A stretch of DNA of 64,000 nt from Hippasteria phrygiana (Eukaryota; Echinodermata; Asteroidea; Valvatida; Goniasteridae): positions 248,001 through 312,000 of the forward strand of contig JAZGUH010000282.1 in NCBI GenBank assembly GCA_037893225.1. The letters run 5' to 3'. The notes under the pieces were generated by a model. That model had not been told where the DNA came from, made no database searches, and saw only the letters and a program-made list of their open reading frames with translations. This document shows, one piece after another, positions 27,066-41,186 of the stretch (position 1 is the first letter of the stretch; each line of letters begins with the position of its first letter). Position numbers and translations under genes: made by a program.

Positions 27066-29377
27066 GAGTAAAGCAAGTCATACCCTAGGGAATTTGACAG
27101 GCATGGAGCAATAAATCGAAGGTAATATGCACACAGATGTTGGCCGGAAAGAAAATAAACATTGCGATGTTTGAATTTTCTCCACAAGTTTTAACTCTAG
27201 GAAGCCGCCGATGATTGCAACATGTAGCGCCAGATCTAAGCTATCCATACATGTCAATATTACTGTATTTGGTTTATATTTCATGCAATTATGAATGAGT
27301 AAAGCAAGTCATACCTAGGGAATTTGACAGGCATGGAGCAATAAATAGAAGGTAATATGCACACAGATGTTGGCCGGAAAGAAAATAAACATTGCGAGGT
27401 TTGAATTTTCTCCACTAGTTTTAACTCTAAGAAGCCGCCGATAATTGCAACATGTAGCGCCAGATCTAAGCTATCCATACATGTCAAAATTACTGTATTT
27501 GGTTGATATTTCATGCAATTATGAATGAGTAAAGCAAGTCCATACCCCAGGGAATTTGACATGCATGGAGCAATAAATAGACGGTAACATGTACACAGAT
27601 GTTGGCCGGAAAGAAAATAAACATTGCGAGGTTTGAATTTTCTCCACAAGTTTTAACTCTAGGAAGCCGCCGATGATTGCAACATGTAGCGCCAGATCTA
27701 AGCTATCCATACATGTCAAAATTACTGTATTTGGTTGATATTTCATGCAATTATGAATGAGTAAAGCAAGTCATACCCCAGGGAATTTGACAGGCATGGA
27801 GCAATAAATAGAAGGTAATATGCACACAGATGTTGGCCGGGAAGAAAATAAACATTGCGAGGTTTGAATTTTCTCCACAAGTGTTAACTCTAAGAAGCCG
27901 CCGATAATTGCAACATGTAGCGCCAGATCTAAGCTATCCATACATGTCAAAATTACTGAATTTGGTTGATATTTCATGCAATTATGAATGAGTAAAGCAA
28001 GTCATACCCCAGGGAATTTGACAGGCATGGAGCAATAAATAGAAGGTAATATGCACACAGATGTTGGCCGGAAAGAAAATAAACATTGCGAGGTTTGAAT
28101 TTTCTCCACAAGTTTTAACTCTAGGAAGCCGCCGATGATTGCAACATGTAGCGCCAGATCTAAGCTATCCATACATGTCAAAATTACTGTATTTGGTTGA
28201 TATTTCATGCAATTATGAATGAGTAAAGCAAGTCATACCCTAGGGAATTTGACAGGCATGGAGCAATAAATAGACGGTAATATGCACACAGATGTTGGCC
28301 TGAAAGAAAATAAACATTGCGAGGTTTGAATTTTCTCCACAAGTGTTAACTCTAAGAAGCCGCCGATAATTGCAACATGTAGCGCCAGATCTAAGCTATC
28401 CATACATGTCAAAATTACTGAATTTGGTTGATATTTCATGCAATTATGAATGAGTAAAGCAAGTCCATACCCCAGGGAATTTGACATGCATGGAGCAATA
28501 AATAGACGGTAACATGTACACAGATGTTGGCCGGAAAGAAAATAAACATTGCGAGGTTTGAATTTTCTCCACAAGTTTTAACTCTAAGAAGCCGCCGATA
28601 ATTGCAACATGTAGCGCCAGATCTAAGCTATCCATACATGTCAAAATTACTGAATTTGGTTGATATTTCATGCAATTATGAATGAGTAAAGCAAGTCCAT
28701 ACCCCAGGGAATTTGACAGGCATGGAGCAATAAATAAGAGGTAATCTGCACACAGATGGTGGCCGGGAAGAAAATAAACATTGCGAGGTTTGAATTTTCT
28801 CCACAAGTGTTAACTCTAAGAAGCCGCCGATAATTGCAACATGTAGCGCCAGATCTAAGCTATGCATACATGTCAAAATTACTGAATTTGGTTGATATTT
28901 CATGCAATTATGAATGAGTAAAGCAAGTCATACCCTAGGGAATTTGACAGGCATGGAGCAATAAATCGAAGGTAATATGCACACAGATGTTGGCCGGAAA
29001 GAAAATAAACATTGCGATGTTTGAATTTTCTCCACAAGTTTTAACTCTAGGAAGCCGCCAATGATTGCAACATGTAGCGCCAGATCTAAGCTATCCATAC
29101 ATGTCAAAATTACTGTATTTGGTTGATATTTCATGCAATTATGAATGAGTAAAGCAAGTCATACCCTAGGGAATTTGACAGGCATGGAGCAATAAATAGA
29201 CGGTAATATGCACACAGATGTTGGCCTGAAAGAAAATAAACATTGCGAGGTTTGAATTTTCTCCACAAGTGTTAACTCTAAGAAGCCGCCGATAATTGCA
29301 ACATGTAGCGCCAGATCTAAGCTATCCATACATGTCAAAATTACTGAATTTGGTTGATATTTCATGCAATTATGAAT
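27066..29377 (+). repeat. HOR block 12: J' L D' F B C D2 H J C
   Basis: First block of domain III. J' (27066) ends GGTTTAT and has GTCAATATT. L (27297) is 230 bp. F returns at 27759 after being absent since 12491. The D' at 27527 has AGGAAG..GATGATT. The series J' L D' F takes the place that E' A held in domain II, being followed by B C D2 H. The 12-unit period J' to J' is 2,776 bp (27066 to 29842). Confidence 0.9.
27297..27526 (+). repeat. Class L monomer, 230 bp (first of six)
   Basis: The head reads GTCATACCTAGGG, one C fewer than GTCATACCCTAGGG, and the middle reads CCACTAGTTTTAAC, creating a SpeI site that I saw only in this class. Other copies start at 30073, 33546, 43039, 48825 and 50444. 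The last three also share GCCATATCT, which abolishes the BglII site, so L divides into two sublineages. Every L copy directly follows a J' unit. Confidence 0.9.
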
Positions 29378-32300
29378 GAGTAAAGCAAGTCCATACCCCA
29401 GGGAATTTGACATGCATGGAGCAATAAATAGACGGTAACATGTACACAGATGTTGGCCGGAAAGAAAATAAACATTGCGAGGTTTGAATTTTCTCCACAA
29501 GTTTTAACTCTAAGAAGCCGCCGATAATTGCAACATGTAGCGCCAGATCTAAGCTATCCATACATGTCAAAATTACTGAATTTGGTTGATATTTCATGCA
29601 ATTATGAATGAGTAAAGCAAGTCCATACCCCAGGGAATTTGACAGGCATGGAGCAATAAATAAGAGGTAATCTGCACACAGATGGTGGCCGGGAAGAAAA
29701 TAAACATTGCGAGGTTTGAATTTTCTCCACAAGTGTTAACTCTAAGAAGCCGCCGATAATTGCAACATGTAGCGCCAGATCTAAGCTATGCATACATGTC
29801 AAAATTACTGAATTTGGTTGATATTTCATGCAATTATGAATGAGTAAAGCAAGTCATACCCTAGGGAATTTGACAGGCATGGAGCAATAAATCGAAGGTA
29901 ATATGCACACAGATGTTGGCCGGAAAGAAAATAAACATTGCGATGTTTGAATTTTCTCCACAAGTTTTAACTCTAGGAAGCCGCCGATGATTGCAACATG
30001 TAGCGCCAGATCTAAGCTATCCATACATGTCAATATTACTGTATTTGGTTTATATTTCATGCAATTATGAATGAGTAAAGCAAGTCATACCTAGGGAATT
30101 TGACAGGCATGGAGCAATAAATAGAAGGTAATATGCACACAGATGTTGGCCGGAAAGAAAATAAACATTGCGAGGTTTGAATTTTCTCCACTAGTTTTAA
30201 CTCTAAGAAGCCGCCGATAATTGCAACATGTAGCGCCAGATCTAAGCTATCCATACATGTCAAAATTACTGTATTTGGTTGATATTTCATGCAATTATGA
30301 ATGAGTAAAGCAAGTCCATACCCCAGGGAATTTGACATGCATGGAGCAATAAATAGACGGTAACATGTACACAGATGTTGGCCGGAAAGAAAATAAACAT
30401 TGCGAGGTTTGAATTTTCTCCACAAGTTTTAACTCTAGGAAGCCGCCGATGATTGCAACATGTAGCGCCAGATCTAAGCTATCCATACATGTCAAAATTA
30501 CTGTATTTGGTTGATATTTCATGCAATTATGAATGAGTAAAGCAAGTCATACCCCAGGGAATTTGACAGGCATGGAGCAATAAATAGAAGGTAATATGCA
30601 CACAGATGTTGGCCGGGAAGAAAATAAACATTGCGAGGTTTGAATTTTCTCCACAAGTGTTAACTCTAAGAAGCCGCCGATAATTGCAACATGTAGCGCC
30701 AGATCTAAGCTATCCATACATGTCAAAATTACTGAATTTGGTTGATATTTCATGCAATTATGAATGAGTAAAGCAAGTCCATACCCCAGGGAATTTGACA
30801 TGCATGGAGCAATAAATAGAAGGTAATATGCACACAGATGTTGGCCGGAAAGAAAATAAACATTGCGAGGTTTGAATTTTCTCCACAAGTTTTAACTCTA
30901 GGAAGCCGCCGATGATTGCAACATGTAGCGCCAGATCTTAGCTATCCATACATGTCAAAATTACTGTATTTGGTTGATATTTCATGCAATTATGAATGAG
31001 TAAAGCAAGTCATACCCAAGGGAATTTGACAGGCATGGAGCAATAAATAGACGGTAATATGCACACAGATGTTGGCCTGAAAGAAAATAAACATTGCGAG
31101 GTTTGAATTTTCTCCACAAGTGTTAACTCTAAGAAGCCGCCGATAATTGCAACATGTAGCGCCAGATCTAAGCTATCCATACATGTCAAAATTACTGAAT
31201 TTGGTTGATATTTCATGCAATTATGAATGAGTAAAGCAAGTCCATACCCCAGGGAATTTGACATGCATGGAGCAATAAATAGACGGTAACATGTACACAG
31301 ATGTTGGCCGGAAAGAAAATAAACATTGCGAGGTTTGAATTTTCTCCACAAGTTTTAACTCTAAGAAGCCGCCGATAATTGCAACATGTAGCGCCAGATC
31401 TAAGCTATCCATACATGTCAAAATTACTGAATTTGGTTGATATTTCATGCAATTATGAATGAGTAAAGCAAGTCCATACCCCAGGGAATTTGACAGGCAT
31501 GGAGCAATAAATAAGAGGTAATCTGCACACAGAAGGTGGCCGGGAAGAAAATAAACATTGCGAGGTTTGAATTTTCTCCACAAGTGTTAACTCTAAGAAG
31601 CCGCCGATAATTGCAACATGTAGCGCCAGATCTAAGCTATCCATACATGTCAAAATTACTGTATTTGGTTGATATTTCATGCAATTATGAATGAGTAAAG
31701 CAAGTCCATACCCCAGGGAATTTGACATGCATGGAGCAATAAATAGACGGTAACATGTACACAGATGTTGGCCGGAAAGAAAATAAACATTGCGAGGTTT
31801 GAATTTTCTCCACAAGTTTTAACTCTAGGAAGCCGCCGATGATTGCAACATGTAGCGCCAGATCTAAGCTATCCATACATGTCAAAATTACTGTATTTGG
31901 TTGATATTTCATGCAATTATGAATGAGTAAAGCAAGTCATACCCCAGGGAATTTGACAGGCATGGAGCAATAAATAGAAGGTAATATGCACACAGATGTT
32001 GGCCGGGAAGAAAATAAACATTGCGAGGTTTGAATTTTCTCCACAAGTGTTAACTCTAAGAAGCCGCCGATAATTGCAACATGTAGCGCCAGATCTAAGC
32101 TATCCATACATGTCAAAATTACTGTATTTGGTTGATATTTCATGCAATTATGAATGAGTAAAGCAAGTCATACCCAAGGGAATTTGACAGGCATGGAGCA
32201 ATAAATAGACGGTAATATGCACACAGATGTTGGCCTGAAAGAAAATAAACATTGCGAGGTTTGAATTTTCTCCACAAGTGTTAACTCTAAGAAGCCGCCG

Positions 32301-32850
32301 ATAATTGCAACATGTAGCGCCAGATCTAAGCTATCCATACATGTCACAATTACTGAATTTGGTTGATATTTCATGCAATTATGAATGAGTAAAGCAAGTC
32401 CATACCCCAGGGAATTTGACATGCATGGAGCAATAAATAGACGGTAACATGTACACAGATGTTGGCCGGAAAGAAAATAAACATTGCGAGGTTTGAATTT
32501 TCTCCACAAGTTTTAACTCTAAGAAGCCGCCGATAATTGCAACATGTAGCGCCAGATCTAAGCTATCCATACATGTCAAAATTACTGAATTTGGTTGATA
32601 TTTCATGCAATTATGAATGAGTAAAGCAAGTCCATACCCCAGGGAATTTGACAGGCATGGAGCAATAAATAAGAGGTAATCTGCACACAGATGGTGGCCG
32701 GGAAGAAAATAAACATTGCGAGGTTTGAATTTTCTCCACAAGTGTTAACTCTAAGAAGCCGCCGATAATTGCAACATGTAGCGCCAGATCTAAGCTATGC
32801 ATACATGTCAAAATTACTGAATTTGGTTGATATTTCATGCAATTATGAAT
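29378..32850 (+). repeat. 15-unit duplicated segment, copy 1 (3,473 bp)
   Basis: The order is D2 H J' L D' F M C^ D2 H' D' F' C^ D2 H. It lies head to tail with an equal copy at 32851-36323. Private marks found in both copies are GATCTTAGC in M (30766), CAGAAGGTGG for CAGATGGTGG in H' (31461), and GTCACAATT for GTCAAAATT in the second C^ (32156). M and F' first appear here. The preceding C (29147) and the H before copy 2 differ, which marks the duplicated segment's left edge to within one unit. Confidence 0.93.
30766..30997 (+). repeat. Class M chimeric monomer: D head fused to B body
   Basis: The head is of D type (GTCCATACCCCAGGG, ACATGCATGG) and the rest is of B type (AGAAGG, ATATGCAC, GGCCGGAAAG, AGGAAG..GATGATT, CTGTATTT). 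It follows an F unit, as B does in block 12. A single change, GATCTTAGC for GATCTAAGC, marks it and its duplicate at 34239. Later M' units (37250, 39334, 40955) have the same fusion without that change, so the fusion probably came first. Confidence 0.82.
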
Positions 32851-35800
32851 GAGTAAAGCAAGTCCATACCCCAGGGAATTTGACATGCATGGAGCAATAA
32901 ATAGACGGTAACATGTACACAGATGTTGGCCGGAAAGAAAATAAACATTGCGAGGTTTGAATTTTCTCCACAAGTTTTAACTCTAAGAAGCCGCCGATAA
33001 TTGCAACATGTAGCGCCAGATCTAAGCTATCCATACATGTCAAAATTACTGAATTTGGTTGATATTTCATGCAATTATGAATGAGTAAAGCAAGTCCATA
33101 CCCCAGGGAATTTGACAGGCATGGAGCAATAAATAAGAGGTAATCTGCACACAGATGGTGGCCGGGAAGAAAATAAACATTGCGAGGTTTGAATTTTCTC
33201 CACAAGTGTTAACTCTAAGAAGCCGCCGATAATTGCAACATGTAGCGCCAGATCTAAGCTATGCATACATGTCAAAATTACTGAATTTGGTTGATATTTC
33301 ATGCAATTATGAATGAGTAAAGCAAGTCATACCCTAGGGAATTTGACAGGCATGGAGCAATAAATCGAAGGTAATATGCACACAGATGTTGGCCGGAAAG
33401 AAAATAAACATTGCGATGTTTGAATTTTCTCCACAAGTTTTAACTCTAGGAAGCCGCCGATGATTGCAACATGTAGCGCCAGATCTAAGCTATCCATACA
33501 TGTCAATATTACTGTATTTGGTTTATATTTCATGCAATTATGAATGAGTAAAGCAAGTCATACCTAGGGAATTTGACAGGCATGGAGCAATAAATAGAAG
33601 GTAATATGCACACAGATGTTGGCCGGAAAGAAAATAAACATTGCGAGGTTTGAATTTTCTCCACTAGTTTTAACTCTAAGAAGCCGCCGATAATTGCAAC
33701 ATGTAGCGCCAGATCTAAGCTATCCATACATGTCAAAATTACTGTATTTGGTTGATATTTCATGCAATTATGAATGAGTAAAGCAAGTCCATACCCCAGG
33801 GAATTTGACATGCATGGAGCAATAAATAGACGGTAACATGTACACAGATGTTGGCCGGAAAGAAAATAAACATTGCGAGGTTTGAATTTTCTCCACAAGT
33901 TTTAACTCTAGGAAGCCGCCGATGATTGCAACATGTAGCGCCAGATCTAAGCTATCCATACATGTCAAAATTACTGTATTTGGTTGATATTTCATGCAAT
34001 TATGAATGAGTAAAGCAAGTCATACCCCAGGGAATTTGACAGGCATGGAGCAATAAATAGAAGGTAATATGCACACAGATGTTGGCCGGGAAGAAAATAA
34101 ACATTGCGAGGTTTGAATTTTCTCCACAAGTGTTAACTCTAAGAAGCCGCCGATAATTGCAACATGTAGCGCCAGATCTAAGCTATCCATACATGTCAAA
34201 ATTACTGAATTTGGTTGATATTTCATGCAATTATGAATGAGTAAAGCAAGTCCATACCCCAGGGAATTTGACATGCATGGAGCAATAAATAGAAGGTAAT
34301 ATGCACACAGATGTTGGCCGGAAAGAAAATAAACATTGCGAGGTTTGAATTTTCTCCACAAGTTTTAACTCTAGGAAGCCGCCGATGATTGCAACATGTA
34401 GCGCCAGATCTTAGCTATCCATACATGTCAAAATTACTGTATTTGGTTGATATTTCATGCAATTATGAATGAGTAAAGCAAGTCATACCCAAGGGAATTT
34501 GACAGGCATGGAGCAATAAATAGACGGTAATATGCACACAGATGTTGGCCTGAAAGAAAATAAACATTGCGAGGTTTGAATTTTCTCCACAAGTGTTAAC
34601 TCTAAGAAGCCGCCGATAATTGCAACATGTAGCGCCAGATCTAAGCTATCCATACATGTCAAAATTACTGAATTTGGTTGATATTTCATGCAATTATGAA
34701 TGAGTAAAGCAAGTCCATACCCCAGGGAATTTGACATGCATGGAGCAATAAATAGACGGTAACATGTACACAGATGTTGGCCGGAAAGAAAATAAACATT
34801 GCGAGGTTTGAATTTTCTCCACAAGTTTTAACTCTAAGAAGCCGCCGATAATTGCAACATGTAGCGCCAGATCTAAGCTATCCATACATGTCAAAATTAC
34901 TGAATTTGGTTGATATTTCATGCAATTATGAATGAGTAAAGCAAGTCCATACCCCAGGGAATTTGACAGGCATGGAGCAATAAATAAGAGGTAATCTGCA
35001 CACAGAAGGTGGCCGGGAAGAAAATAAACATTGCGAGGTTTGAATTTTCTCCACAAGTGTTAACTCTAAGAAGCCGCCGATAATTGCAACATGTAGCGCC
35101 AGATCTAAGCTATCCATACATGTCAAAATTACTGTATTTGGTTGATATTTCATGCAATTATGAATGAGTAAAGCAAGTCCATACCCCAGGGAATTTGACA
35201 TGCATGGAGCAATAAATAGACGGTAACATGTACACAGATGTTGGCCGGAAAGAAAATAAACATTGCGAGGTTTGAATTTTCTCCACAAGTTTTAACTCTA
35301 GGAAGCCGCCGATGATTGCAACATGTAGCGCCAGATCTAAGCTATCCATACATGTCAAAATTACTGTATTTGGTTGATATTTCATGCAATTATGAATGAG
35401 TAAAGCAAGTCATACCCCAGGGAATTTGACAGGCATGGAGCAATAAATAGAAGGTAATATGCACACAGATGTTGGCCGGGAAGAAAATAAACATTGCGAG
35501 GTTTGAATTTTCTCCACAAGTGTTAACTCTAAGAAGCCGCCGATAATTGCAACATGTAGCGCCAGATCTAAGCTATCCATACATGTCAAAATTACTGTAT
35601 TTGGTTGATATTTCATGCAATTATGAATGAGTAAAGCAAGTCATACCCAAGGGAATTTGACAGGCATGGAGCAATAAATAGACGGTAATATGCACACAGA
35701 TGTTGGCCTGAAAGAAAATAAACATTGCGAGGTTTGAATTTTCTCCACAAGTGTTAACTCTAAGAAGCCGCCGATAATTGCAACATGTAGCGCCAGATCT

Positions 35801-36323
35801 AAGCTATCCATACATGTCACAATTACTGAATTTGGTTGATATTTCATGCAATTATGAATGAGTAAAGCAAGTCCATACCCCAGGGAATTTGACATGCATG
35901 GAGCAATAAATAGACGGTAACATGTACACAGATGTTGGCCGGAAAGAAAATAAACATTGCGAGGTTTGAATTTTCTCCACAAGTTTTAACTCTAAGAAGC
36001 CGCCGATAATTGCAACATGTAGCGCCAGATCTAAGCTATCCATACATGTCAAAATTACTGAATTTGGTTGATATTTCATGCAATTATGAATGAGTAAAGC
36101 AAGTCCATACCCCAGGGAATTTGACAGGCATGGAGCAATAAATAAGAGGTAATCTGCACACAGATGGTGGCCGGGAAGAAAATAAACATTGCGAGGTTTG
36201 AATTTTCTCCACAAGTGTTAACTCTAAGAAGCCGCCGATAATTGCAACATGTAGCGCCAGATCTAAGCTATGCATACATGTCAAAATTACTGAATTTGGT
36301 TGATATTTCATGCAATTATGAAT
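32851..36323 (+). repeat. 15-unit duplicated segment, copy 2 (3,473 bp)
   Basis: Same class order, unit lengths and private marks as 29378-32850, each displaced by 3,473 bp: M at 34239, the CAGAAGGTGG H' at 34934, and the GTCACAATT C^ at 35629. After this copy the array continues with J at 36324, whereas copy 1 is followed by D2, the first unit of copy 2. I noticed no difference between the two copies by eye. Confidence 0.93.
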
Positions 36324-37481
36324 GAGTAAAGCAAGTCATACCCTAGGGAATTTGACAGGCATGGAGCAATAAATCGAAGGTAATATGCACACAGATGTTG
36401 GCCGGAAAGAAAATAAACATTGCGATGTTTGAATTTTCTCCACAAGTTTTAACTCTAGGAAGCCGCCAATGATTGCAACATGTAGCGCCAGATCTAAGCT
36501 ATCCATACATGTCAAAATTACTGTATTTGGTTGATATTTCATGCAATTATGAATGAGTAAAGCAAGTCATACCCTAGGGAATTTGACAGGCATGGAGCAA
36601 TAAATAGACGGTAATATGCACACAGATGTTGGCCTGAAAGAAAATAAACATTGCGAGGTTTGAATTTTCTCCACAAGTGTTAACTCTAAGAAGCCGCCGA
36701 TAATTGCAACATGTAGCGCCAGATCTAAGCTATCCATACATGTCAAAATTACTGAATTTGGTTGATATTTCATGCAATTATGAATGAGTAAAGCAAGTCC
36801 ATACCCCAGGGAATTTGACATGCATGGAGCAATAAATAGACGGTAACATGTACACAGATGTTGGCCGGAAAGAAAATAAACATTGCGAGGTTTGAATTTT
36901 CTCCACAAGTTTTAACTCTAAGAAGCCGCCGATAATTGCAACATGTAGCGCCAGATCTAAGCTATCCATACATGTCAAAATTACTGAATTTGGTTGATAT
37001 TTCATGCAATTATGAATGAGTAAAGCAAGTCCATACCCCAGGGAATTTGACAGGCATGGAGCAATAAATAGAAGGTAATATGCACACAGATGTTGGCCGG
37101 GAAGAAAATAAACATTGCGAGGTTTGAATTTTCTCCACAAGTGTTAACTCTAAGAAGCCGCCGATAATTGCAACATGTAGCGCCAGATCTAAGCTATCCA
37201 TACATGTCAAAATTACTGAATTTGGTTGATATTTCATGCAATTATGAATGAGTAAAGCAAGTCCATACCCCAGGGAATTTGAAATGCATGGAGCAATAAA
37301 TAGAAGGTAATATGCACACAGATGTTGGCCGGAAAGAAAATAAACATTGCGAGGTTTGAATTTTCTCCACAAGTTTTAACTCTAGGAAGCCGCCGATGAT
37401 TGCAACATGTAGCGCCAGATCTAAGCTATCCATACATGTCAAAATTACTGTATTTGGTTGATATTTCATGCAATTATGAAT
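36324..37481 (+). repeat. Junction block 15: J C D2 F° M'
   Basis: These five units (1,158 bp) link the 15-unit duplication to the next repeat. J (36324), C (36555) and D2 (36786) are ordinary. F° (37018) is an H/F chimera. M' (37250) is a D/B chimera with a private GAAATGCATGG. The order C D2 [H/F] M' C^ is what remains of C D2 H J' L D' F M C^ if H and F are fused. Confidence 0.87.
37018..37249 (+). repeat. Chimeric monomer F°: H head fused to F body
   Basis: The head GTCCATACCCCAGGG with GACAGGC is that of H; the body AGAAGG, ATATGCAC and GCCGGGAAG is that of F. In the neighbouring duplication H is followed by J' L D' F. Fusing H to F would delete about four units (924 bp), including the whole of J', L and D', and would leave M' next, as seen. 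Confidence 0.78.
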
Positions 37482-39565
37482 GAGTAAAGCAAGTCACACC
37501 CAAGGGAATTTGACAGGCATGGAGCAATAAATAGACGGTAATATGCACACAGATGTTGGCCTGAAAGAAAATAAACATTGCGAGGTTTGAATTTTCTCCA
37601 CAAGTGTTAACTCTAAGAAGCCGCCGATAATTGCAACATGTAGCGCCAGATCTAAGCTATCCATACATGTCAAAATTACTGAATTTGGTTGATATTTCAT
37701 GCAATTATGAATGAGTAAAGCAAGTCCATACCCCAGGGAATTTGACATGCATGGAGCAATAAATAGACGGTAACATGTACACAGATGTTGGCCGGAAAGA
37801 AAATAAACATTGCGAGGTTTGAATTTTCTCCACAAGTTTTAACTCTAAGAAGCCGCCGATAATTGCAACATGTAGCGCCAGATCTAAGCTATCCATACAT
37901 GTCAAAATTACTGAATTTGGTTGATATTTCATGCAATTATGAATGAGTAAAGCAAGTCCATACCCCAGGGAATTTGACAGGCATGGAGCAATAAATAAGA
38001 GGTAATCTGCACACAGATGGTGGCCGGGAAGAAAATAAACATTGCGAGGTTTGAATTTTCTCCACAAGTGTTAACTCTAAGAAGCCGCCGATAATTGCAA
38101 CATGTAGCGCCAGATCTAAGCTATGCATACATGTCAAAATTACTGAATTTGGTTGATATTTCATGCAATTATGAATGAGTAAAGCAAGTCATACCCTAGG
38201 GAATTTGACAGGCATGGAGCAATAAATCGAAGGTAATATGCACACAGATGTTGGCCGGAAAGAAAATAAACATTGCGATGTTTGAATTTTCTCCACAAGT
38301 TTTAACTCTAGGAAGCCGCCAATGATTGCAACATGTAGCGCCAGATCTAAGCTATCCATACATGTCAAAATTACTGTATTTGGTTGATATTTCATGCAAT
38401 TATGAATGAGTAAAGCAAGTCATACCCTAGGGAATTTGACAGGCATGGAGCAATAAATAGACGGTAATATGCACACAGATGTTGGCCTGAAAGAAAATAA
38501 ACATTGCGAGGTTTGAATTTTCTCCACAAGTGTTAACTCTAAGAAGCCGCCGATAATTGCAACATGTAGCGCCAGATCTAAGCTATCCATACATGTCAAA
38601 ATTACTGAATTTGGTTGATATTTCATGCAATTATGAATGAGTAAAGCAAGTCCATACCCCAGGGAATTTGACATGAATGGAGCAATAAATAGACGGTAAC
38701 ATGTACACAGATGTTGGCCGGAAAGAAAATAAACATTGCGAGGTTTGAATTTTCTCCACAAGTTTGAACTCTAAGAAGCCGCCGATAATTGCAACATGTA
38801 GCGCCAGATCTAAGCTATCCATACATGTCAAAATTACTGAATTTGGTTGATATTTCATGCAATTATGAATGAGTAAAGCAAGTCCATACCCCAGGGAATT
38901 TGACAGGCATGGAGCAATAAATAAGAGGTAATCTGCACACAGATGGTGGCCGGGAAGAAAATAAACATTGCGAGGTTTGAATTTTCTCCACAAGTGTTAA
39001 CTCTAAGAAGCCGCCGATAATTGCAACATGTAGCGCCAGATCTAAGCTATGCATACATGTCAAAATTACTGAATTTGGTTGATATTTCATGCAATTATGA
39101 ATGAGTAAAGCAAGTCATACCCTAGGGAATTTGACAGGCATGGAGCAATAAATCGAAGGTAATATGCACACAGATGTTGGCCGGAAAGAAAATAAACATT
39201 GCGATGTTTGAATTTTCTCCACAAGTTTTAACTCTAGGAAGCCGCCGATGATTGCAACATGTAGCGCCAGATCTAAGCTATCCATACATGTCAAAATTAC
39301 TGAATTTGGTTGATATTTCATGCAATTATGAATGAGTAAAGCAAGTCCATACCCCAGGGAATTTGACATGCATGGAGCAATAAATAGAAGGTAATATGCA
39401 CACAGATGTTGGCCGGAAAGAAAATAAACATTGCGAGGTTTGAATTTTCTCCACAAGTTTTAACTCTAGGAAGCCGCCGATGATTGCAACATGTAGCGCC
39501 AGATCTAAGCTATCCATACATGTCAAAATTACTGTATTTGGTTGATATTTCATGCAATTATGAAT
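37482..39565 (+). repeat. HOR block 16: 9-mer C^ D2 H J C D2* H J M'
   Basis: The block is 2,084 bp. C^ here has GTCACACCCAAGG, a change shared with the C^ units at 39566 and 41187. D2* (38639) has ACATGAATGG and AGTTTGAAC, both shared with 42344. The J at 39103 has GCCGATG and CTGAATTT; the J at 38177 has GCCAATG and CTGTATTT. Confidence 0.92.
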
Positions 39566-41186
39566 GAGTAAAGCAAGTCACACCCAAGGGAATTTGACAG
39601 GCATGGAGCAATAAATAGACGGTAATATGCACACAGATGTTGGCCTGAAAGAAAATAAACATTGCGAGGTTTGAATTTTCTCCACAAGTGTTAACTCTAA
39701 GAAGCCGCCGATAATTGCAACATGTAGCGCCAGATCTAAGCTATCCATACATGTCAAAATTACTGAATTTGGTTGATATTTCATGCAATTATGAATGAGT
39801 AAAGCAAGTCCATACCCCAGGGAATTTGACATGCATGGAGCAATAAATAGACGGTAACATGTACACAGATGTTGGCCGGAAAGAAAATAAACATTGCGAG
39901 GTTTGAATTTTCTCCACAAGTTTTAACTCTAAGAAGCCGCCGATAATTGCAACATGTAGCGCCAGATCTAAGCTATCCATACATGTCAAAATTACTGAAT
40001 TTGGTTGATATTTCATGCAATTATGAATGAGTAAAGCAAGTCCATACCCCAGGGAATTTGACAGGCATGGAGCAATAAATAAGAGGTAATCTGCACACAG
40101 ATGGTGGCCGGGAAGAAAATAAACATTGCGAGGTTTGAATTTTCTCCACAAGTGTTAACTCTAAGAAGCCGCCGATAATTGCAACATGTAGCGCCAGATC
40201 TAAGCTATGCATACATGTCAAAATTACTGAATTTGGTTGATATTTCATGCAATTATGAATGAGTAAAGCAAGTCATACCCTAGGGAATTTGACAGGCATG
40301 GAGCAATAAATCGAAGGTAATATGCACACAGATGTTGGCCGGAAAGAAAATAAACATTGCGATGTTTGAATTTTCTCCACAAGTTTTAACTCTAGGAAGC
40401 CGCCAATGATTGCAACATGTAGCGCCAGATCTAAGCTATCCATACATGTCAAAATTACTGTATTTGGTTGATATTTCATGCAATTATGAATGAGTAAAGC
40501 AAGTCCATACCCCAGGGAATTTGACAGGCATGGAGCAATAAATAAGAGGTAATCTGCACACAGATGGTGGCCGGGAAGAAAATAAACATTGCGAGGTTTG
40601 AATTTTCTCCACAAGTGTTAACTCTAAGAAGCCGCCGATAATTGCAACATGTAGCGCCAGATCTAAGCTATGCATACATGTCAAAATTACTGAATTTGGT
40701 TGATATTTCATGCAATTATGAATGAGTAAAGCAAGTCATACCCTAGGGAATTTGACAGGCATGGAGCAATAAATCGAAGGTAATATGCACACAGATGTTG
40801 GCCGGAAAGAAAATAAACATTGCGATGTTTGAATTTTCTCCACAAGTTTTAACTCTAGGAAGCCGCCGATGATTGCAACATGTAGCGCCAGATCTAAGCT
40901 ATCCATACATGTCAAAATTACTGAATTTGGTTGATATTTCATGCAATTATGAATGAGTAAAGCAAGTCCATACCCCAGGGAATTTGACATGCATGGAGCA
41001 ATAAATAGAAGGTAATATGCACACAGATGTTGGCCGGAAAGAAAATAAACATTGCGAGGTTTGAATTTTCTCCACAAGTTTTAACTCTAGGAAGCCGCCG
41101 ATGATTGCAACATGTAGCGCCAGATCTAAGCTATCCATACATGTCAAAATTACTGTATTTGGTTGATATTTCATGCAATTATGAAT
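39566..41186 (+). repeat. HOR block 17: 7-mer C^ D2 H J H J M'
   Basis: The block is 1,621 bp. It equals block 16 with the pair C D2* missing (2,084 - 463 = 1,621). The two J units keep their order, with GCCAATG first (40261) and GCCGATG second (40724). As a result H J M' C^ D2 H J stands as a head-to-tail pair, 38871-40491 and 40492-42112, 1,621 bp each. Confidence 0.9.
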
